A stretch of 64,000 bases of DNA from Antitrichia curtipendula (GCA_951230915.1 OX579635.1:248001-312000), one strand, 5' to 3'; shown: positions 21,169 to 32,769, numbered from the stretch's first letter. Numbers and translations are program-made. The notes: generated from the letters alone by a model not told the origin.

Positions 21169-22421
21169 CATAATACTTAGTAACAATGAGAAGGAATGCA
21201 TTCCTTGGACAAAATGGTGTGAAATATTCTACACCCATCAACAGCTAAGTGGATACATTTCAAAAAGTGTCAAAATTCCAAATAACAATTAGGCAACTGG
21301 AACAATAGTACAAGCTTAATTATTTAAATACAATGACTAAATTGTGTGCACTTAGTAGGTCACAATTACACATGACTAAGTCAATAGCAAATAAAAGTTT
21401 CTATACTTTTTAATAAAACTTCAAAAAACCCCATTCATCATAGAGATAAATAAATCCAACAACTGAAATACCTCACTTTACTTCCCAAGGCATTCATGAT
21501 TTGTATTTTGAATTGCAAAATCAAGATCTATATATATACAAAGGGGGGAAGATAGGAGGTGAAACAACCCATGTAGGATATATAAATTAGAATTAGTAGG
21601 AGTTCTTGAACCACTTATAGTTAAATCAAAAGCAAGAATTGTGTTTAAAGTATAATTTTGACTTCATTTAGGCATAGAAAAATAACTATTTTCAAAAAAC
21701 TGTGAACCAAAACAAGTTGATAAATCAAGTTAAATTTCATATTCACAATTTTGTTTGAGATTTTGAGCCTCTAATCAAAAGTTATGGACAAATTTCAAAG
21801 AGGTGTTGGAAGGGACATCTTCTTAGACACTTTTAAACATCCTCTCTAAATCTTGTCTATAACTTTTAATTAGAGGCTTGAAATCTCAAATGGATTTTTG
21901 GAAATGAAATTCAAATTAATTTATCAAAAAAAGAATTAGTTCAAAGTTTTAAAAAAAATTTAATCTACTATGACTAAATGAGGATTGTACTTCAAACATC
22001 ATTTTGACATTTTGATAATGACCGGTCAAGCTTTCATTTTCAAATTATTCCATATTCTTTTAGAATTCACAATGAACAGTTCATTTCATTATAAAAATGA
22101 CACCTCCAACCTTCACTCCCACAAAATAATGTTATTGAATCAAATCCTTCATTGGGATGTCCAAAAAAATTGATGGCAAAAGATTAAATGATATTGGAAT
22201 TTGATTCAAAGGATTCTTAGGACTTTTGGCAAACCATCTTTGTTGATTTGTTTGGCTGGTCCAAGATTTAGCAAAAAGAATGAAGCTCACTATAAATGTA
22301 TTGCCGCAATCCCAATACTAAAGTTATTTTAATTTTCCATGTGGATGTTTTTTGTGGATGAAGCTTCTAGAGAAGAAAAGGCAACCAATCCTCTCTAACC
22401 ATACTAGATTGACTTTGTATG
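21169..22421. mobile_element. CATAAC-family hairpin element D
   Basis: The most decayed copy. The left end reads CATAATACTTAGTAACAATG and the right end, on the opposite strand, CATACAAAGTCAATCTAG, then GGTTGCCTTTTC. The hairpin core spans about 21640-21999. Its outer right part (22000-22400) matches, inverted, the outer left part of element C and also 28500-28900, so these elements exchange or share half-arms. Confidence 0.65.
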
Positions 22422-22836
22422 ATATAAAAGAAGACTAACCTTGAAATGATGGGCTAAGCCCATTGGCTTGGTTTCGAGAGAATTGTTGACAAAAAAATAT
22501 TTTTTGTATTCTTTTTGGAATATTTCAATCTATTAGAACCATTTCACTTGTGAATATGGCTTGTCAAACATCATGTTTAGATTGAAAAGTCAAGCAACAA
22601 GATCCATACAAACATTAGGGATAATTTTTGAGTTTTATTAGCTATTTTCTTTTAATTCCCATATTGAACCGTTTTTTAAAGTTTTGAAGGGACTTTTTTG
22701 TATTCTTTATTCCAAATAGAATTTCTATAGTTTTTGTTTTGTATTTTGTACTTCAAATAGAATATTCATATATTTTACCATTGGTATTTATTGATGTTCT
22801 TAAAATTGCAATCAAATTGACTTTTTTCTAATTCCA
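22422..22836. other. no gene seen
   Basis: AT-rich spacer, nothing recognised. Mirror region 39094-39508. Confidence 0.35.
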
Positions 22837-23569
22837 GGGTGAATGCAAGAAAGACCGACCAAAAAGCGTAGCGTTCTCCACAGTACTCATGTTTTTTTTG
22901 GGAGTACTGTATAATTAGAAAAACAATTTAAAGAAAATCTGAAAAATATGTTCAATGTATACACCTTTAAGAAGAAGTTACCCTAGGAAGGAAAAGCATA
23001 GAAAAATTCTCTAAGTAGGAGAACTAGAAAAGTGCAAAATCTCATGAAAATAGGTACTTTCACATTTTAATTTGTAAAAAATAGGAAAAACAATTGTTAA
23101 GGAAGCTAAAAATTTTACATTTGGGAGGACTTTATAGGAAAGAGATTTCACCAAAAAAATGATCTTGAAACAATTTTGAATGTTCAGAACTGTGCGTGCA
23201 AGGGAGCCCTGTTCGCACGTATGTGGAGGGCATAAAATAAAATATTTTTAAATTTCCTTTGGTAGAAACATTACTTCCTACTATGGAAATAGACCATAGA
23301 AATTTCAGATCTAGATCATTAAGTTTGGATACTCCCCAGTACTAAAAAACCCTAAATTGCAAAGTGTGACAAAGTAGCTAAATTTAAATTTAAATGTAAA
23401 ATGATTTTTAATTTTTTTTGAAAAATAAGGGATCTAAACAAGATCAGGTTAGCCATCTCCAAGAAAAATTTCAAGTTAATTGGATTCATTCTTCAAAAGT
23501 TATAGCCGATAACAAGTCCAACACGTCAAGTGTGACAAAAAATAGTACTAGTCTTTCTTGCAATCACCC
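22837..23569 (+). mobile_element. 733-bp TIR element with 4-bp target duplication TCCA
   Basis: The left end reads GGGTGAATGCAAGAAAGAC, and the right end on the opposite strand reads GGGTGATTGCAAGAAAGAC. It is flanked by perfect TCCA repeats (22833-22836, 23570-23573). It carries no transposase; the 60-codon frame inside is not conserved. A relative of similar length lies at 58002-58729 with TAAT flanks. The 4-bp duplication excludes CACTA (3), hAT (8) and Mutator (about 9); the superfamily is undecided. Confidence 0.8.
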
Positions 23570-23693
23570 TCCATTGGCTCAAAATGAGGTAATTAACTAG
23601 CGGTTTTCCGTGAACATTGACCCATATCTTGCTTCAAGGAGACTTTTGGATTCTCCTTTAGACTGGCCTCTAGGCAAGTGAAAGTTGTTCAAA

Positions 23694-25520
23694 GGTTAGC
23701 CCTAATGATCCAAGCGACCACTTTATAACCATTGTCTTTTGGTTTTGAGCTGTCCATTTTCAAATTTTGAGTTAAAAAATGAATGAAATTTATTTCTATA
23801 AAATAGACTGCAATACAAATCCAATGGCAATAGTTTCATCAAATTCCAAGTTTAAATGTGGAATTTAACCTTGTGAAATTTTTCAAATTTAAATGGTGTA
23901 GTATAGTTTATAACTCATTTGGGAGTGGGGGGGGATCGGTTTGGGCATGGACTAAAAGGTTAGCCAACGAATGTGCTTTTTGCCCACCTCATAAAGGTTA
24001 GATCCACCATGAAAAGGGTAGATCCAAGGATCCAAAGGCAAAGACAAGTTTTCCATTCTTTGTTTTCTTACAAACACTACTCAAATTTCAGTGACCACCG
24101 TGCATTGCAAGCTTCACCATGAATTATAAATTCTTGAAATGTTGTGAAATTTTACATGTGCGGTTTAACCTTTTTTATCTTTTAGTGAGCACAAAAAGGG
24201 CATCATTTCAAAATATTTTCACAAAGATATGCTCCTTCAACGTGCATTGCCTTGTATTTCCATTGACCCAAATAAAACTTCAAATTTAAATATCTCCTAA
24301 TCTGTGCAGTCAAGTAATCTGAATTTTTTTGAGGTGCTGACTCTCAATGCTAACTTCAAGATTACATGGTCATATTATATCCAATCTCAAGAAAAAAATG
24401 AGTAAAAAATTACTAAAGTTCTTGGTAGTTTTGGCCCATTTTGAAAGTACACTCCCCCTCCTCCAAGTCATTACAATAGAGGTTAAAGATAAGACACAAT
24501 TTGTACAGACAAGTCACATATAATCATGGTGGTGGAAACCAAAAATCATGCATGTAAGTATGATCAATAGCAAATGAAAATTTGGAAATAGAACTTTTTG
24601 AAAACTAAAATCATAGTCTAAATGTCACTAAGGTATAGAAATCTCAATTGTACAATCTTGTAGTGTAGATGTTGTAGGTGACGTGAATCAAATTTGGAGT
24701 CATTGGGTCACATATACTACAAGATTATAATGTTTTAGTGTTGAAAAAGGATGCTGAAATTTTCCTAGCAACACATTTGGAGGTGAAATTTGATTTCTAA
24801 ACCTACTCAAATAAAGAAACTTTAAACTATGAAGTGATTAAAAACCAACATAAAAATACATTGGTGAAAGATAACATCATTGACTTGACTCATTTTGTTT
24901 AACACAATGGTTTTGAAATGTCAAAAAATAGCAAGAAAAGTTGCAAAAAACACATTTGAGGCTCAACATCCTTCTTCTAAAATGCTTTTCGGTCACTTAT
25001 AACTTTTTGGATTCATATGAAATTTTGGCCAAACAAACAAGACTAATATGCGCAACTTTTTGAAATTTTTCTAATTAGAAATGGACGTTGTATGGAGAAG
25101 AAACAAGCTGCCCAAGTTCATTGTAATCCAAAAATGTTGGGATTTTGAACTTCCAAATGCTCCCAAACATTCAAAACAACTTGGATTGACATGAAAATTT
25201 TACCACAATAACTAGACTTCAAGGGAAACGTAACCCAACAAATTTGTATTGAAAACAAACATTGGATGAAGGAGATACAAGCCCCCCAAAGTTGCAACCA
25301 TCAAATACAATTTGGTGAACTCAAATTGAACATCTAAACTTAGATTGGCTTTTAAAAAATTAGTACGTCTTGGATTGATCTAAAAATTTTACCACACAAA
25401 CGAAAAGAGAGAGTGCAAATTTCTCAACAAGTTTTATTGAATTCGGATGCAAAAGTTACAACACTTTGAATTGGACTTGAAACTATGTGAGGACACTTTT
25501 GGTCCCCTAGGGCGTTAACC
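23694..25520. mobile_element. possible 1.8-kb element with GGTTAGCCCTA / GGTTAACGCCCTA ends
   Basis: The left end reads GGTTAGCCCTAATGATCC, then GCGACCACTTTATAA, close to the left terminus of 19629-20516 (GACCACTTTGTAG). The right end, on the opposite strand, reads GGTTAACGCCCTAGGGGACC. The inverted match is imperfect. The interior has no ORF. Mirror 36410-38236. Confidence 0.4.
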
Positions 25521-25682
25521 ACCGATTAACATCAAAGTTGGAGCTGGTCCAAGCTACCATTGATTCTGAAACTCCTAATTCTTAGCCCAATTCTACTAGA
25601 AATCTACGTAAGTCCATTTATAAACCTACTAAATCACAAAGAGAATTCTACACACAGCATAGCAAGATAGTGCCAACACTAA

Positions 25683-25928
25683 ATGGCCCATAACCTCATT
25701 CTCTACTTGAAGAAGTTAGGGCGGAACGAAAGGTCGGCTCCCTTCTATCGATCAACAATCAACAAGAATAAACCGCAAGCTAGATTCCATGACGAATTGG
25801 TTATACTTTTCCAAATCTCAATGATTCTACTTGATCTCAACCTTTCCGAGAGCAAGATGCACCTGACAGAGCTTGTTGCCAAGTTTACAGAAGAAGCCTT
25901 TCCCATCCCTCAAAAAATGTACCACTGA
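25683..25928 (+). CDS. hypothetical 81-aa ORF, left arm
   Basis: ATG start at 25683. A TATA-like TTTATAAAC lies at about 25617-25625, a plausible promoter distance. The protein has a basic N-terminal third (KKLGRNERSAPFYRSTINKN) and a hydrophobic, leucine-rich middle (ELVILFQISMILLDLNL) that is not clearly a membrane helix. It converges on the dirigent-like gene, tail to tail, with 197 bp between stop codons. No family recognised; it may be a chance frame or a fragment. If transcribed beyond its stop it would give antisense to the dirigent-like gene. Confidence 0.25.
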   Translation: MAHNLILYLKKLGRNERSAPFYRSTINKNKPQARFHDELVILFQISMILLDLNLSESKMHLTELVAKFTEEAFPIPQKMYH

Positions 25929-26125
25929 CACTGACATTCCTGCAGCTGAGCTCACGCAATACTGCTTCAAATTGGAAGCCCGCTTGAAACCCAACATTTG
26001 TATGAAACAAAAACATTAGCACCACAACCGCTTAAACCCTAAACCCAAAAGTAACTAGAAACCGATCGAACCCCAGTCGAACCACTTCTTACAAGTCATG
26101 TAGTCTCTCAGTTGAGCGAGCTACT

Positions 26126-27118
26126 TCAATTCTTATAAGTAATGTGGATGTCCCAGCGGAACACAAACAGAGGCGGCACCGTCGCATTCACCACAGGATT
26201 CACAGTCGCATACCCCGAGTACCCCCGTAACAACCCTGTCCCCCCAGGAACAATACACTCATAAGGCGGAGAAAGCACCCCAATGGTCCCGGTCACAGTC
26301 AAGCTGCTGCCGTTGTACTGGGAGCCTTGCTTGAAGATGTGCTGACAGCTTGTCACTGCTTCGCCCGTGGCGCCGCCGTTGATGGTGCTCACGATATCGG
26401 TTCCCGTGATGGAACCCCAGAGGAGGCTGTTGGAGGTCTTGCCAGATTTCATGACGTTATCGACGACGACGATGGAGCCCCAACCGACGGCGCTCAAGTT
26501 GCCTTGGCCGGTGCCTGCGCCATTGATGATGGTCGTGTTGGGGCCGTAGCGGGTCTCGTGGGCGAAGTACGTGAGGTGCAGGGCTGTCGCTGCTGAAGAC
26601 GACGCAATAGGGGACACAACATACATTTGTATGAAACACAAACATCAGCACCACAGTTTCAATTACAAAGTTGACAATTGCATGCAGGCCTGCAACATTA
26701 AGCTACGTGAATTGGTTGTGGCAAATTGCACAACTTGAGTACGTCAAAGAATAGGCCTGAAATCGATCAAGAGAATTAGATTTGACTCATTGACTGTATG
26801 AAAGGTGAACTACAGTAGCTCTAAGCATACTAGAAACTAACTAAAGTAAGTTTCTAGCGGGGCATCGATCTAGCTGCTTCAATCTGTGGAGCCGATATTT
26901 GACAGAAGAGCACTCTACTGCCGGACTATTGTGATCTAAAACACAAGCATGAAATCAAATGCAAGAGCTACTTACACCAACTATCAACTGCATGAAATGA
27001 CACAAACATAAAATTAACGATTTCATTTCATGCTGGAGCTGCAAGGGAAAGTCTTGGTACCGTGCAAGCTGTACAGGAGAATGCACAAGGTGCAAAACGT
27101 CAGAACTCTTGTCCCCAT
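26126..27118 (-). CDS. dirigent-like secreted protein, two exons, left copy
   Basis: Exon 1 is 27118-27061 and exon 2 is 26592-26126; the intron starts with GT and ends in TCTTCAG (the second of two adjacent AGs is equally possible). Exon 1 ends in phase 1 and both acceptors fit that phase. The predicted 174 residues are a signal peptide (MGTRVLTFCTLCILLYSLHA) and a dirigent-type domain from about residue 24. The domain shows LHLTYFAHE, WGSIVVVDN at 57-65, YNGSSLTVTG at about 112 and the family hallmark GGTG at 136-139 followed by RGYSGYA. Four N-glycosylation sequons occur (N38, N51, N113, N155). Dirigent proteins are apoplastic beta-barrels that steer coupling of phenoxy radicals; the substrate here is unknown. 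Length is slightly below the usual 180-190. The start at 27118 is chosen because the in-frame ATG at 27232 lies only about 20 bp past the TATA box. Confidence 0.85.
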
Positions 27119-27246
27119 ATTGGCCTGCTGCCTGCGAATTGAAGCATGCAGTGAGTACAGGTAGTGGAGCTGGATACGAGTAAATTGAGGCAAAGATTGA
27201 GATGAGAAGTGGGGGTGAGAAGTATTTCTCATCGGTGCGGTTTAGG

Positions 27247-27257
27247 GTTTATATAAG
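27247..27257 (-). promoter_or_regulatory. TATA box and telo-box of the left dirigent-like gene
   Basis: On minus the sequence reads TTATATAAACCCTAAACC: a TATA box overlapping a telo-box (AAACCCTAA), about 130 bp before the chosen ATG. This predicts a 5' leader of roughly 100 nt. Confidence 0.65.
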
Positions 27258-28904
27258 ATCGAGGAGGACCCACTTTTCCAAAGACTTCCTCGGCTTGGTT
27301 GAAGCTGGGACCCCCCAAAACCGCCACTTTGCACACCGGACTTTCTTGGAATTCCCTCCGACTAATTTGGGGATTCTGCAGTTTTTCCCTGCAAGTTTCT
27401 CCTAGTTTTCATGTTTCCCTGTGTTCTAATGTCACCATGGAGGGATCTTCAAAGAATTCCTATACAAGAAAAAACCATGGATTTTCTTTGCAAGTATTTC
27501 ATAAATTCTCTCCAAATTTCCTGTGTAAAATTCAAATTGGTAGACTTTGTATACATTTTACATTTCAATGTTGTTTCCACCTGATATTTGGTAGATTTTA
27601 GAAGATGCAATTGTCCCATATCAATTGTCAAGGGTACGGTGAGGCTGGACAGATAAGACTTGTAAATTGTCATGTAATCTCCAAAGCAATGAATTCCATT
27701 GATTTCATAATAATCTAACTTTTCTCTAGAGTTTGTACTATCTAAGAAATTTTGAAACGTGCAAATCTGAAATGTAAAAATTTTGAAATGTAAAAATCAA
27801 TAAGATTGAAAATTCAATATCTACATTTCCGTCAGATTTCAGCTTTCAAAATCTCTAAATTGTATTGACTATGCAAGCTAAAATTCACATTAAGCTTAGA
27901 TTTTGGAGGCATAAATCTACATTCTGAAATATTAAATTTCACAAATTCAATAGATTTGGAGGTGGGGACATCACTGAAAAATGCACAAATTACCCCCTAA
28001 AAAATGCACAAAATTCCCTGTGAGAGTTACATTCCCTGTGTACTTGAAAAAAGGCCAAAAAACTAAATTCTCGGAGGGGATTTTTGTTATAGTGCCTACA
28101 GGGAACATTGAGAATGTTTGGTGTGTTGGGGTACTGTGCCTAGTTGCTACTATTAGACTCGTCAAATTTTTGTATTTTCTTGTTGGCAAAGTGAGAGGAG
28201 GTTCTGATGGACCAAAGAATGTGACATTTTGGATACTGTATGTAGAATGGTCATAGTTTTTTTGGTAGATGTTCTAAAATTGTTTGTTCAACAAATGTAC
28301 ATGTTGATTTTGGAGATGTGCACACGGTGATGATGGTGGTTTTAGGCAGGGTGCGATTTTGGATATACCTACCTTAGTAGAACAAAGCCAGAGTGAATAA
28401 TTGCCATCAAATTGGGAGCTTCTTCAAGTTTGCAACTGTATTTCTCGTTTGGGAGCAACAAAGTTAGAGTTGGAGTTATGAAAGTTAGAGTTATATAATT
28501 CTACTCCAGACATAATTTTTTGTTTTGACAATGAGCGTTCAAGCTCTCATCTTCAAATTATCCCATACCCTTTGAGGGCTCATCATGAACAATGAAATTA
28601 AGTATAAAAATGACGTCTCTACCATCCACTCCTACAAATGTCAATGATGCAGTACACTCAGTTTACCTTTCAATGTATTGTTGGTGGCAGAGGATAAAAC
28701 TGCATTGGTGTAATATTCAATGGATTCTTTGGAGTTTTGACAAACCATTTTTCTCTAATTGTTTGTAGAATTGTATGTCAGTCTTAGAATTAGCCAAGAA
28801 ATAACGAAGCATACCATAAATGTACTGCCACCATCCCGGTTCCAAAGCTTAAATTAATGACGTGAAGACAAATCTTGTGGATGAGGACTCCGAAGAGGAA
28901 AAGG
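27258..28904. other. upstream region without a supported gene
   Basis: Bases 27258-28470 show no repeat. A 91-codon ATG frame at 27981-28256 has no family resemblance and is offset by an equally long antisense frame. Bases about 28480-28900 match the outer arm of hairpin elements C and D (TCAAATTATCCCATA, ATAAAAATGAC, AAGCATACCATAAATGTACT), a partial CATAAC-family element that ends at GAATGTTATG (28934). Confidence 0.4.
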
Positions 28905-29160
28905 CAGCCTCACGGAAGGCTACTGAATGTTATGGTGAGAGCTGCGTTCGAAAGCAATTATGCAATTCTGTTTTCTTCTTCTTCTTCTTTTATCTTCCCT
29001 GGCCTTTGATTTCTTCCCATCGTTCGGTCCGTTTGGCACGAACGAAATATTTCTGTGTTACTGACTTTGGAAGCAGCTGACCGGGGCATGACCTCTGGCG
29101 AGCAAACTTTATGACGACACCAGGAAACTGAAATGAGTGACTGACTCGAAGCTTAACTTA
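28905..29160 (+). repeat. third copy of the GC-rich unit (left arm)
   Basis: Shares GGCAGCCTCAC, GCGTTCGAAAG, CAATTCTGT, TTTGGCACGAACGAAA, GGAAGCAGCTGACC and GGCATGACCTCTGGCGAGC with 16928-17640. It is fused at its 5' side to a CATAAC element terminus. The single G/A arm difference I noted lies at its 5' edge (about 28891). Confidence 0.6.
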
Positions 29161-29543
29161 AACGAATTCGGGAAGAAGGCGGTGAGATCACTTGTGAGAT
29201 ATTGGTTGACAAAACTTAAGGCAGTGACACTTCAAACTCCGACTCCTAAAAACAGACATCCCGAGCTCAAACGTCCACCCCTCCCTCTATGATAGAACCA
29301 TCCATGGTTGACCACTTAGTCAATTCCGCATATGTTATGGAGCAGTAGAAGGCAGTGTGAATTTACAGCCCTGTAGGAAGATAGAAATGATGGGCATTGC
29401 CAAGATTTTGTGATTTTTTTCCTTGAATTGAATTTACTATGAAATTTTTAAGCCAAAAGTTGGCCTCAACCCATCTCCACTTTGTAGAGTCATGCATAAT
29501 TGGTCACTGTGAGAGTAATTGCTACTCACTCGAGCACCCAAAG
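29161..29543. other. no gene seen
   Basis: Nothing recognised. Mirror region 32387-32769. Confidence 0.35.
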
Positions 29544-30866
29544 TTAACCCCTAAAGGTTTTTGACTATGTTTTCACCAAAAATACTCCAAAACTGCCATT
29601 TCTAATACAAGTACCAAATTTTTGAAAAAAAATATTTTTGGACTCATATAACCGTAGGATCTTGTAGTACGCTGATTTGAAAAGATGTGGGAAAAGTTTC
29701 AAAAGTTTCCACCATGTAGATTGCAAGATATTAACATTTGAAGTGACAAAAATCTTTTTTTGCCCTTGCAGAAAATTGGACAGGTGCACTTCACAAGATC
29801 AAATCTATTCAAAAAAATTCCAAAATGGTTATAACTCTTTGGATTCATTCTTAAAGGAAAGTTGGCTACATGCTTGAAAATCTTTAGATCATTTGGAATA
29901 GCACAACATATAGGAAAAAAATAGTAAATAGAAAAAAATAGAGAATGATTAAAAATACTAAATTGTTAACCATTTATTTATGGAATTTAAAAAATTCCAA
30001 TCCAAATGGTTGACATGTTGTAACAAACAATCTAAATCTAATGTTTTTATTTTCTTTCAAAAGTATTAAAAATTGAGTTCAATAAAGGACTTCAAAATTT
30101 ATTTTAGAATAGAGATTTCATAACTACTTACTACTTGTAAACTACCCTCAACTAAAACTCCTTATAACTTTCATTTCATTAATCAAAATGGAATGATTCA
30201 AAAAATTTCATGTATATAGAAATCCAAAAAAACAATTTCAATTTTTTTTCTTTTCAAAAAGGTGATTTTTAACCCCTAAAGGTCAAAGACTATGTTTTCA
30301 CCAAAACCACTCCAAAACTGCTATTTCTAATATAAGTACCAAATTTTAGAAAACAAATATTTTTGGAAAAATTTAACCGTAGGATCTTCTAGTAAACTAG
30401 TTTGAGAAGTTGTGGGAAAATTTTCAGAAATTTACACCGTGTGGATTGCAAGATAATAGCATTTGAATTGACGAAAATCCTTTTTTTTTCCCTGCAAAAA
30501 TCCAGGCAGCTGCACTTTACAAGGTCACATTGGTATGAAAAAATGTCAAAAATGGTGGTTACTCTTTGGATTCATTCTTCAAGGCAAGTTGCCTACATAC
30601 TTCAAAATTCTCAGATCATTTGGAATTGTAAAACATATAGGAAAAAAAGAGTAAGTAGAAAGAGGTAGAGAATGATTCAAAATACTAAATTGTTAAGAAT
30701 TTAAATACTGAAATAAAAAAAATGCCAATCTCAAAGGTTGTAATGTTGCAATAAACAATCTACACCCAATGTTTTTATTTTTTTTCAAGAACACTGAAAA
30801 ATTGAGCTAAATAAAGGACTTCAAAGTTTATTTTAGAGTAGAGATTCTATAGCTACCTTCAAACTA
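29544..30866 (+). repeat. two tandem copies of a dispersed 0.73-kb repeat, second cut by the gap
   Basis: Each copy starts with TTAACCCCTAAAGGT, then GACTATGTTTTCACC, CTCCAAAACTGC and ATTTCTAATA. Copy 1 is about 29544-30268 and copy 2 runs from about 30269 to the N run. Related diverged copies occur at 3740-3965, 10740-10960, 12240-12940 and 13960-14230. Non-coding; the small frames differ between copies. Copy 2 breaks off where copy 1 continues with AAACTCCTTATAACTTTC. Confidence 0.7.
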
Positions 30867-31066
30867 NNNNNNNNNNNNNNNNNNNNNNNNNNNNNNNNNN
30901 NNNNNNNNNNNNNNNNNNNNNNNNNNNNNNNNNNNNNNNNNNNNNNNNNNNNNNNNNNNNNNNNNNNNNNNNNNNNNNNNNNNNNNNNNNNNNNNNNNNN
31001 NNNNNNNNNNNNNNNNNNNNNNNNNNNNNNNNNNNNNNNNNNNNNNNNNNNNNNNNNNNNNNNNNN
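30867..31066. other. assembly gap, 200 N
   Basis: Exactly 200 undetermined bases between TTCAAACTA and its complement TAGTTTGAA. A round number implies a placeholder of unknown true size, set exactly at the symmetry point of the palindrome. Confidence 0.99.
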
Positions 31067-32386
31067 TAGTTTGAAGGTAGCTATAGAATCTCTACTCTAA
31101 AATAAACTTTGAAGTCCTTTATTTAGCTCAATTTTTCAGTGTTCTTGAAAAAAAATAAAAACATTGGGTGTAGATTGTTTATTGCAACATTACAACCTTT
31201 GAGATTGGCATTTTTTTATTTCAGTATTTAAATTCTTAACAATTTAGTATTTTGAATCATTCTCTACCTCTTTCTACTTACTCTTTTTTTCCTATATGTT
31301 TTACAATTCCAAATGATCTGAGAATTTTGAAGTATGTAGGCAACTTGCCTTGAAGAATGAATCCAAAGAGTAACCACCATTTTTGACATTTTTTCATACC
31401 AATGTGACCTTGTAAAGTGCAGCTGCCTGGATTTTTGCAGGAAAAAAAAGGATTTTCGTCAATTCAAATGCTATTATCTTGCAATCCACACGGTGTAAAT
31501 TTCTGAAAATTTTCCCACAACTTCTCAAACTAGTTTACTAGAAGATCCTACGGTTAAATTTTTCCAAAAATATTTGTTTTCTAAAATTTGGTACTTATAT
31601 TAGAAATAGCAGTTTTGGAGTGGTTTTGGTGAAAACATAGTCTTTGACCTTTAGGGGTTAAAAATCACCTTTTTGAAAAGAAAAAAAATTGAAATTGTTT
31701 TTTTGGATTTCTATATACATGAAATTTTTTGAATCATTCCATTTTGATTAATGAAATGAAAGTTATAAGGAGTTTTAGTTGAGGGTAGTTTACAAGTAGT
31801 AAGTAGTTATGAAATCTCTATTCTAAAATAAATTTTGAAGTCCTTTATTGAACTCAATTTTTAATACTTTTGAAAGAAAATAAAAACATTAGATTTAGAT
31901 TGTTTGTTACAACATGTCAACCATTTGGATTGGAATTTTTTAAATTCCATAAATAAATGGTTAACAATTTAGTATTTTTAATCATTCTCTATTTTTTTCT
32001 ATTTACTATTTTTTTCCTATATGTTGTGCTATTCCAAATGATCTAAAGATTTTCAAGCATGTAGCCAACTTTCCTTTAAGAATGAATCCAAAGAGTTATA
32101 ACCATTTTGGAATTTTTTTGAATAGATTTGATCTTGTGAAGTGCACCTGTCCAATTTTCTGCAAGGGCAAAAAAAGATTTTTGTCACTTCAAATGTTAAT
32201 ATCTTGCAATCTACATGGTGGAAACTTTTGAAACTTTTCCCACATCTTTTCAAATCAGCGTACTACAAGATCCTACGGTTATATGAGTCCAAAAATATTT
32301 TTTTTCAAAAATTTGGTACTTGTATTAGAAATGGCAGTTTTGGAGTATTTTTGGTGAAAACATAGTCAAAAACCTTTAGGGGTTAA
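31067..32386 (-). repeat. tandem 0.73-kb repeats, right-arm copies
   Basis: Mirror of 29544-30866; the first unit is 31067-31661 and the second ends at 32386. It is three bases shorter than the left counterpart, two of them in the homopolymer near 31441. Confidence 0.7.
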
Positions 32387-32769
32387 CTTTGGGTGCTCGA
32401 GTGAGTAGCAATTACTCTCACAGTGACCAATTATGCATGACTCTACAAAGTGGAGATGGGTTGAGGCCAACTTTTGGCTTAAAAATTTCATAGTAAATTC
32501 AATTCAAGGAAAAAAATCACAAAATCTTGGCAATGCCCATCATTTCTATCTTCCTACAGGGCTGTAAATTCACACTGCCTTCTACTGCTCCATAACATAT
32601 GCGGAATTGACTAAGTGGTCAACCATGGATGGTTCTATCATAGAGGGAGGGGTGGACGTTTGAGCTCGGGATGTCTGTTTTTAGGAGTCGGAGTTTGAAG
32701 TGTCACTGCCTTAAGTTTTGTCAACCAATATCTCACAAGTGATCTCACCGCCTTCTTCCCGAATTCGTT

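Larger units (their letters stand above)
14162..30866 (+). repeat. inner palindrome arm, left (near-identical to 31067-47768)
   Basis: 16.7 kb reads as the reverse complement of 31067-47768. Paired coordinates sum to 61930 from 14162 to at least 29789, so no net indel over more than 15 kb. Differences I saw: a G/A at about 28891 (EEE versus KEE in the translated repeat), a T/C near 24173, and short length changes in the T/C run near 30481. Close to the gap the sum becomes 61933. It contains one dirigent-like gene and several non-coding mobile elements, each listed separately. Confidence 0.97.

Noticed and set aside
26327..26596. Plus-strand frames of 89 and 60 codons (mirror 35334-35603)
   Set aside because: Antisense shadows of the GC-rich dirigent exon; no family features.
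26592..26641. First 16-17 codons of the long dirigent frame (MCFIQMYVV...)
   Set aside because: Likely intron: it precedes a TCTTCAG acceptor, and the upstream signal-peptide exon joins in the right phase.
27981..28256. 91-codon ATG frame upstream of the left dirigent-like gene
   Set aside because: No motif or homologue recalled; overlapped by an antisense frame of similar length; mirrored only because the arms are copies.
29544..32386. LTR pair of a retrotransposon around the gap
   Set aside because: The copies are tandem within each arm and inverted across the gap; no primer-binding site, polypurine tract or gag/pol trace.
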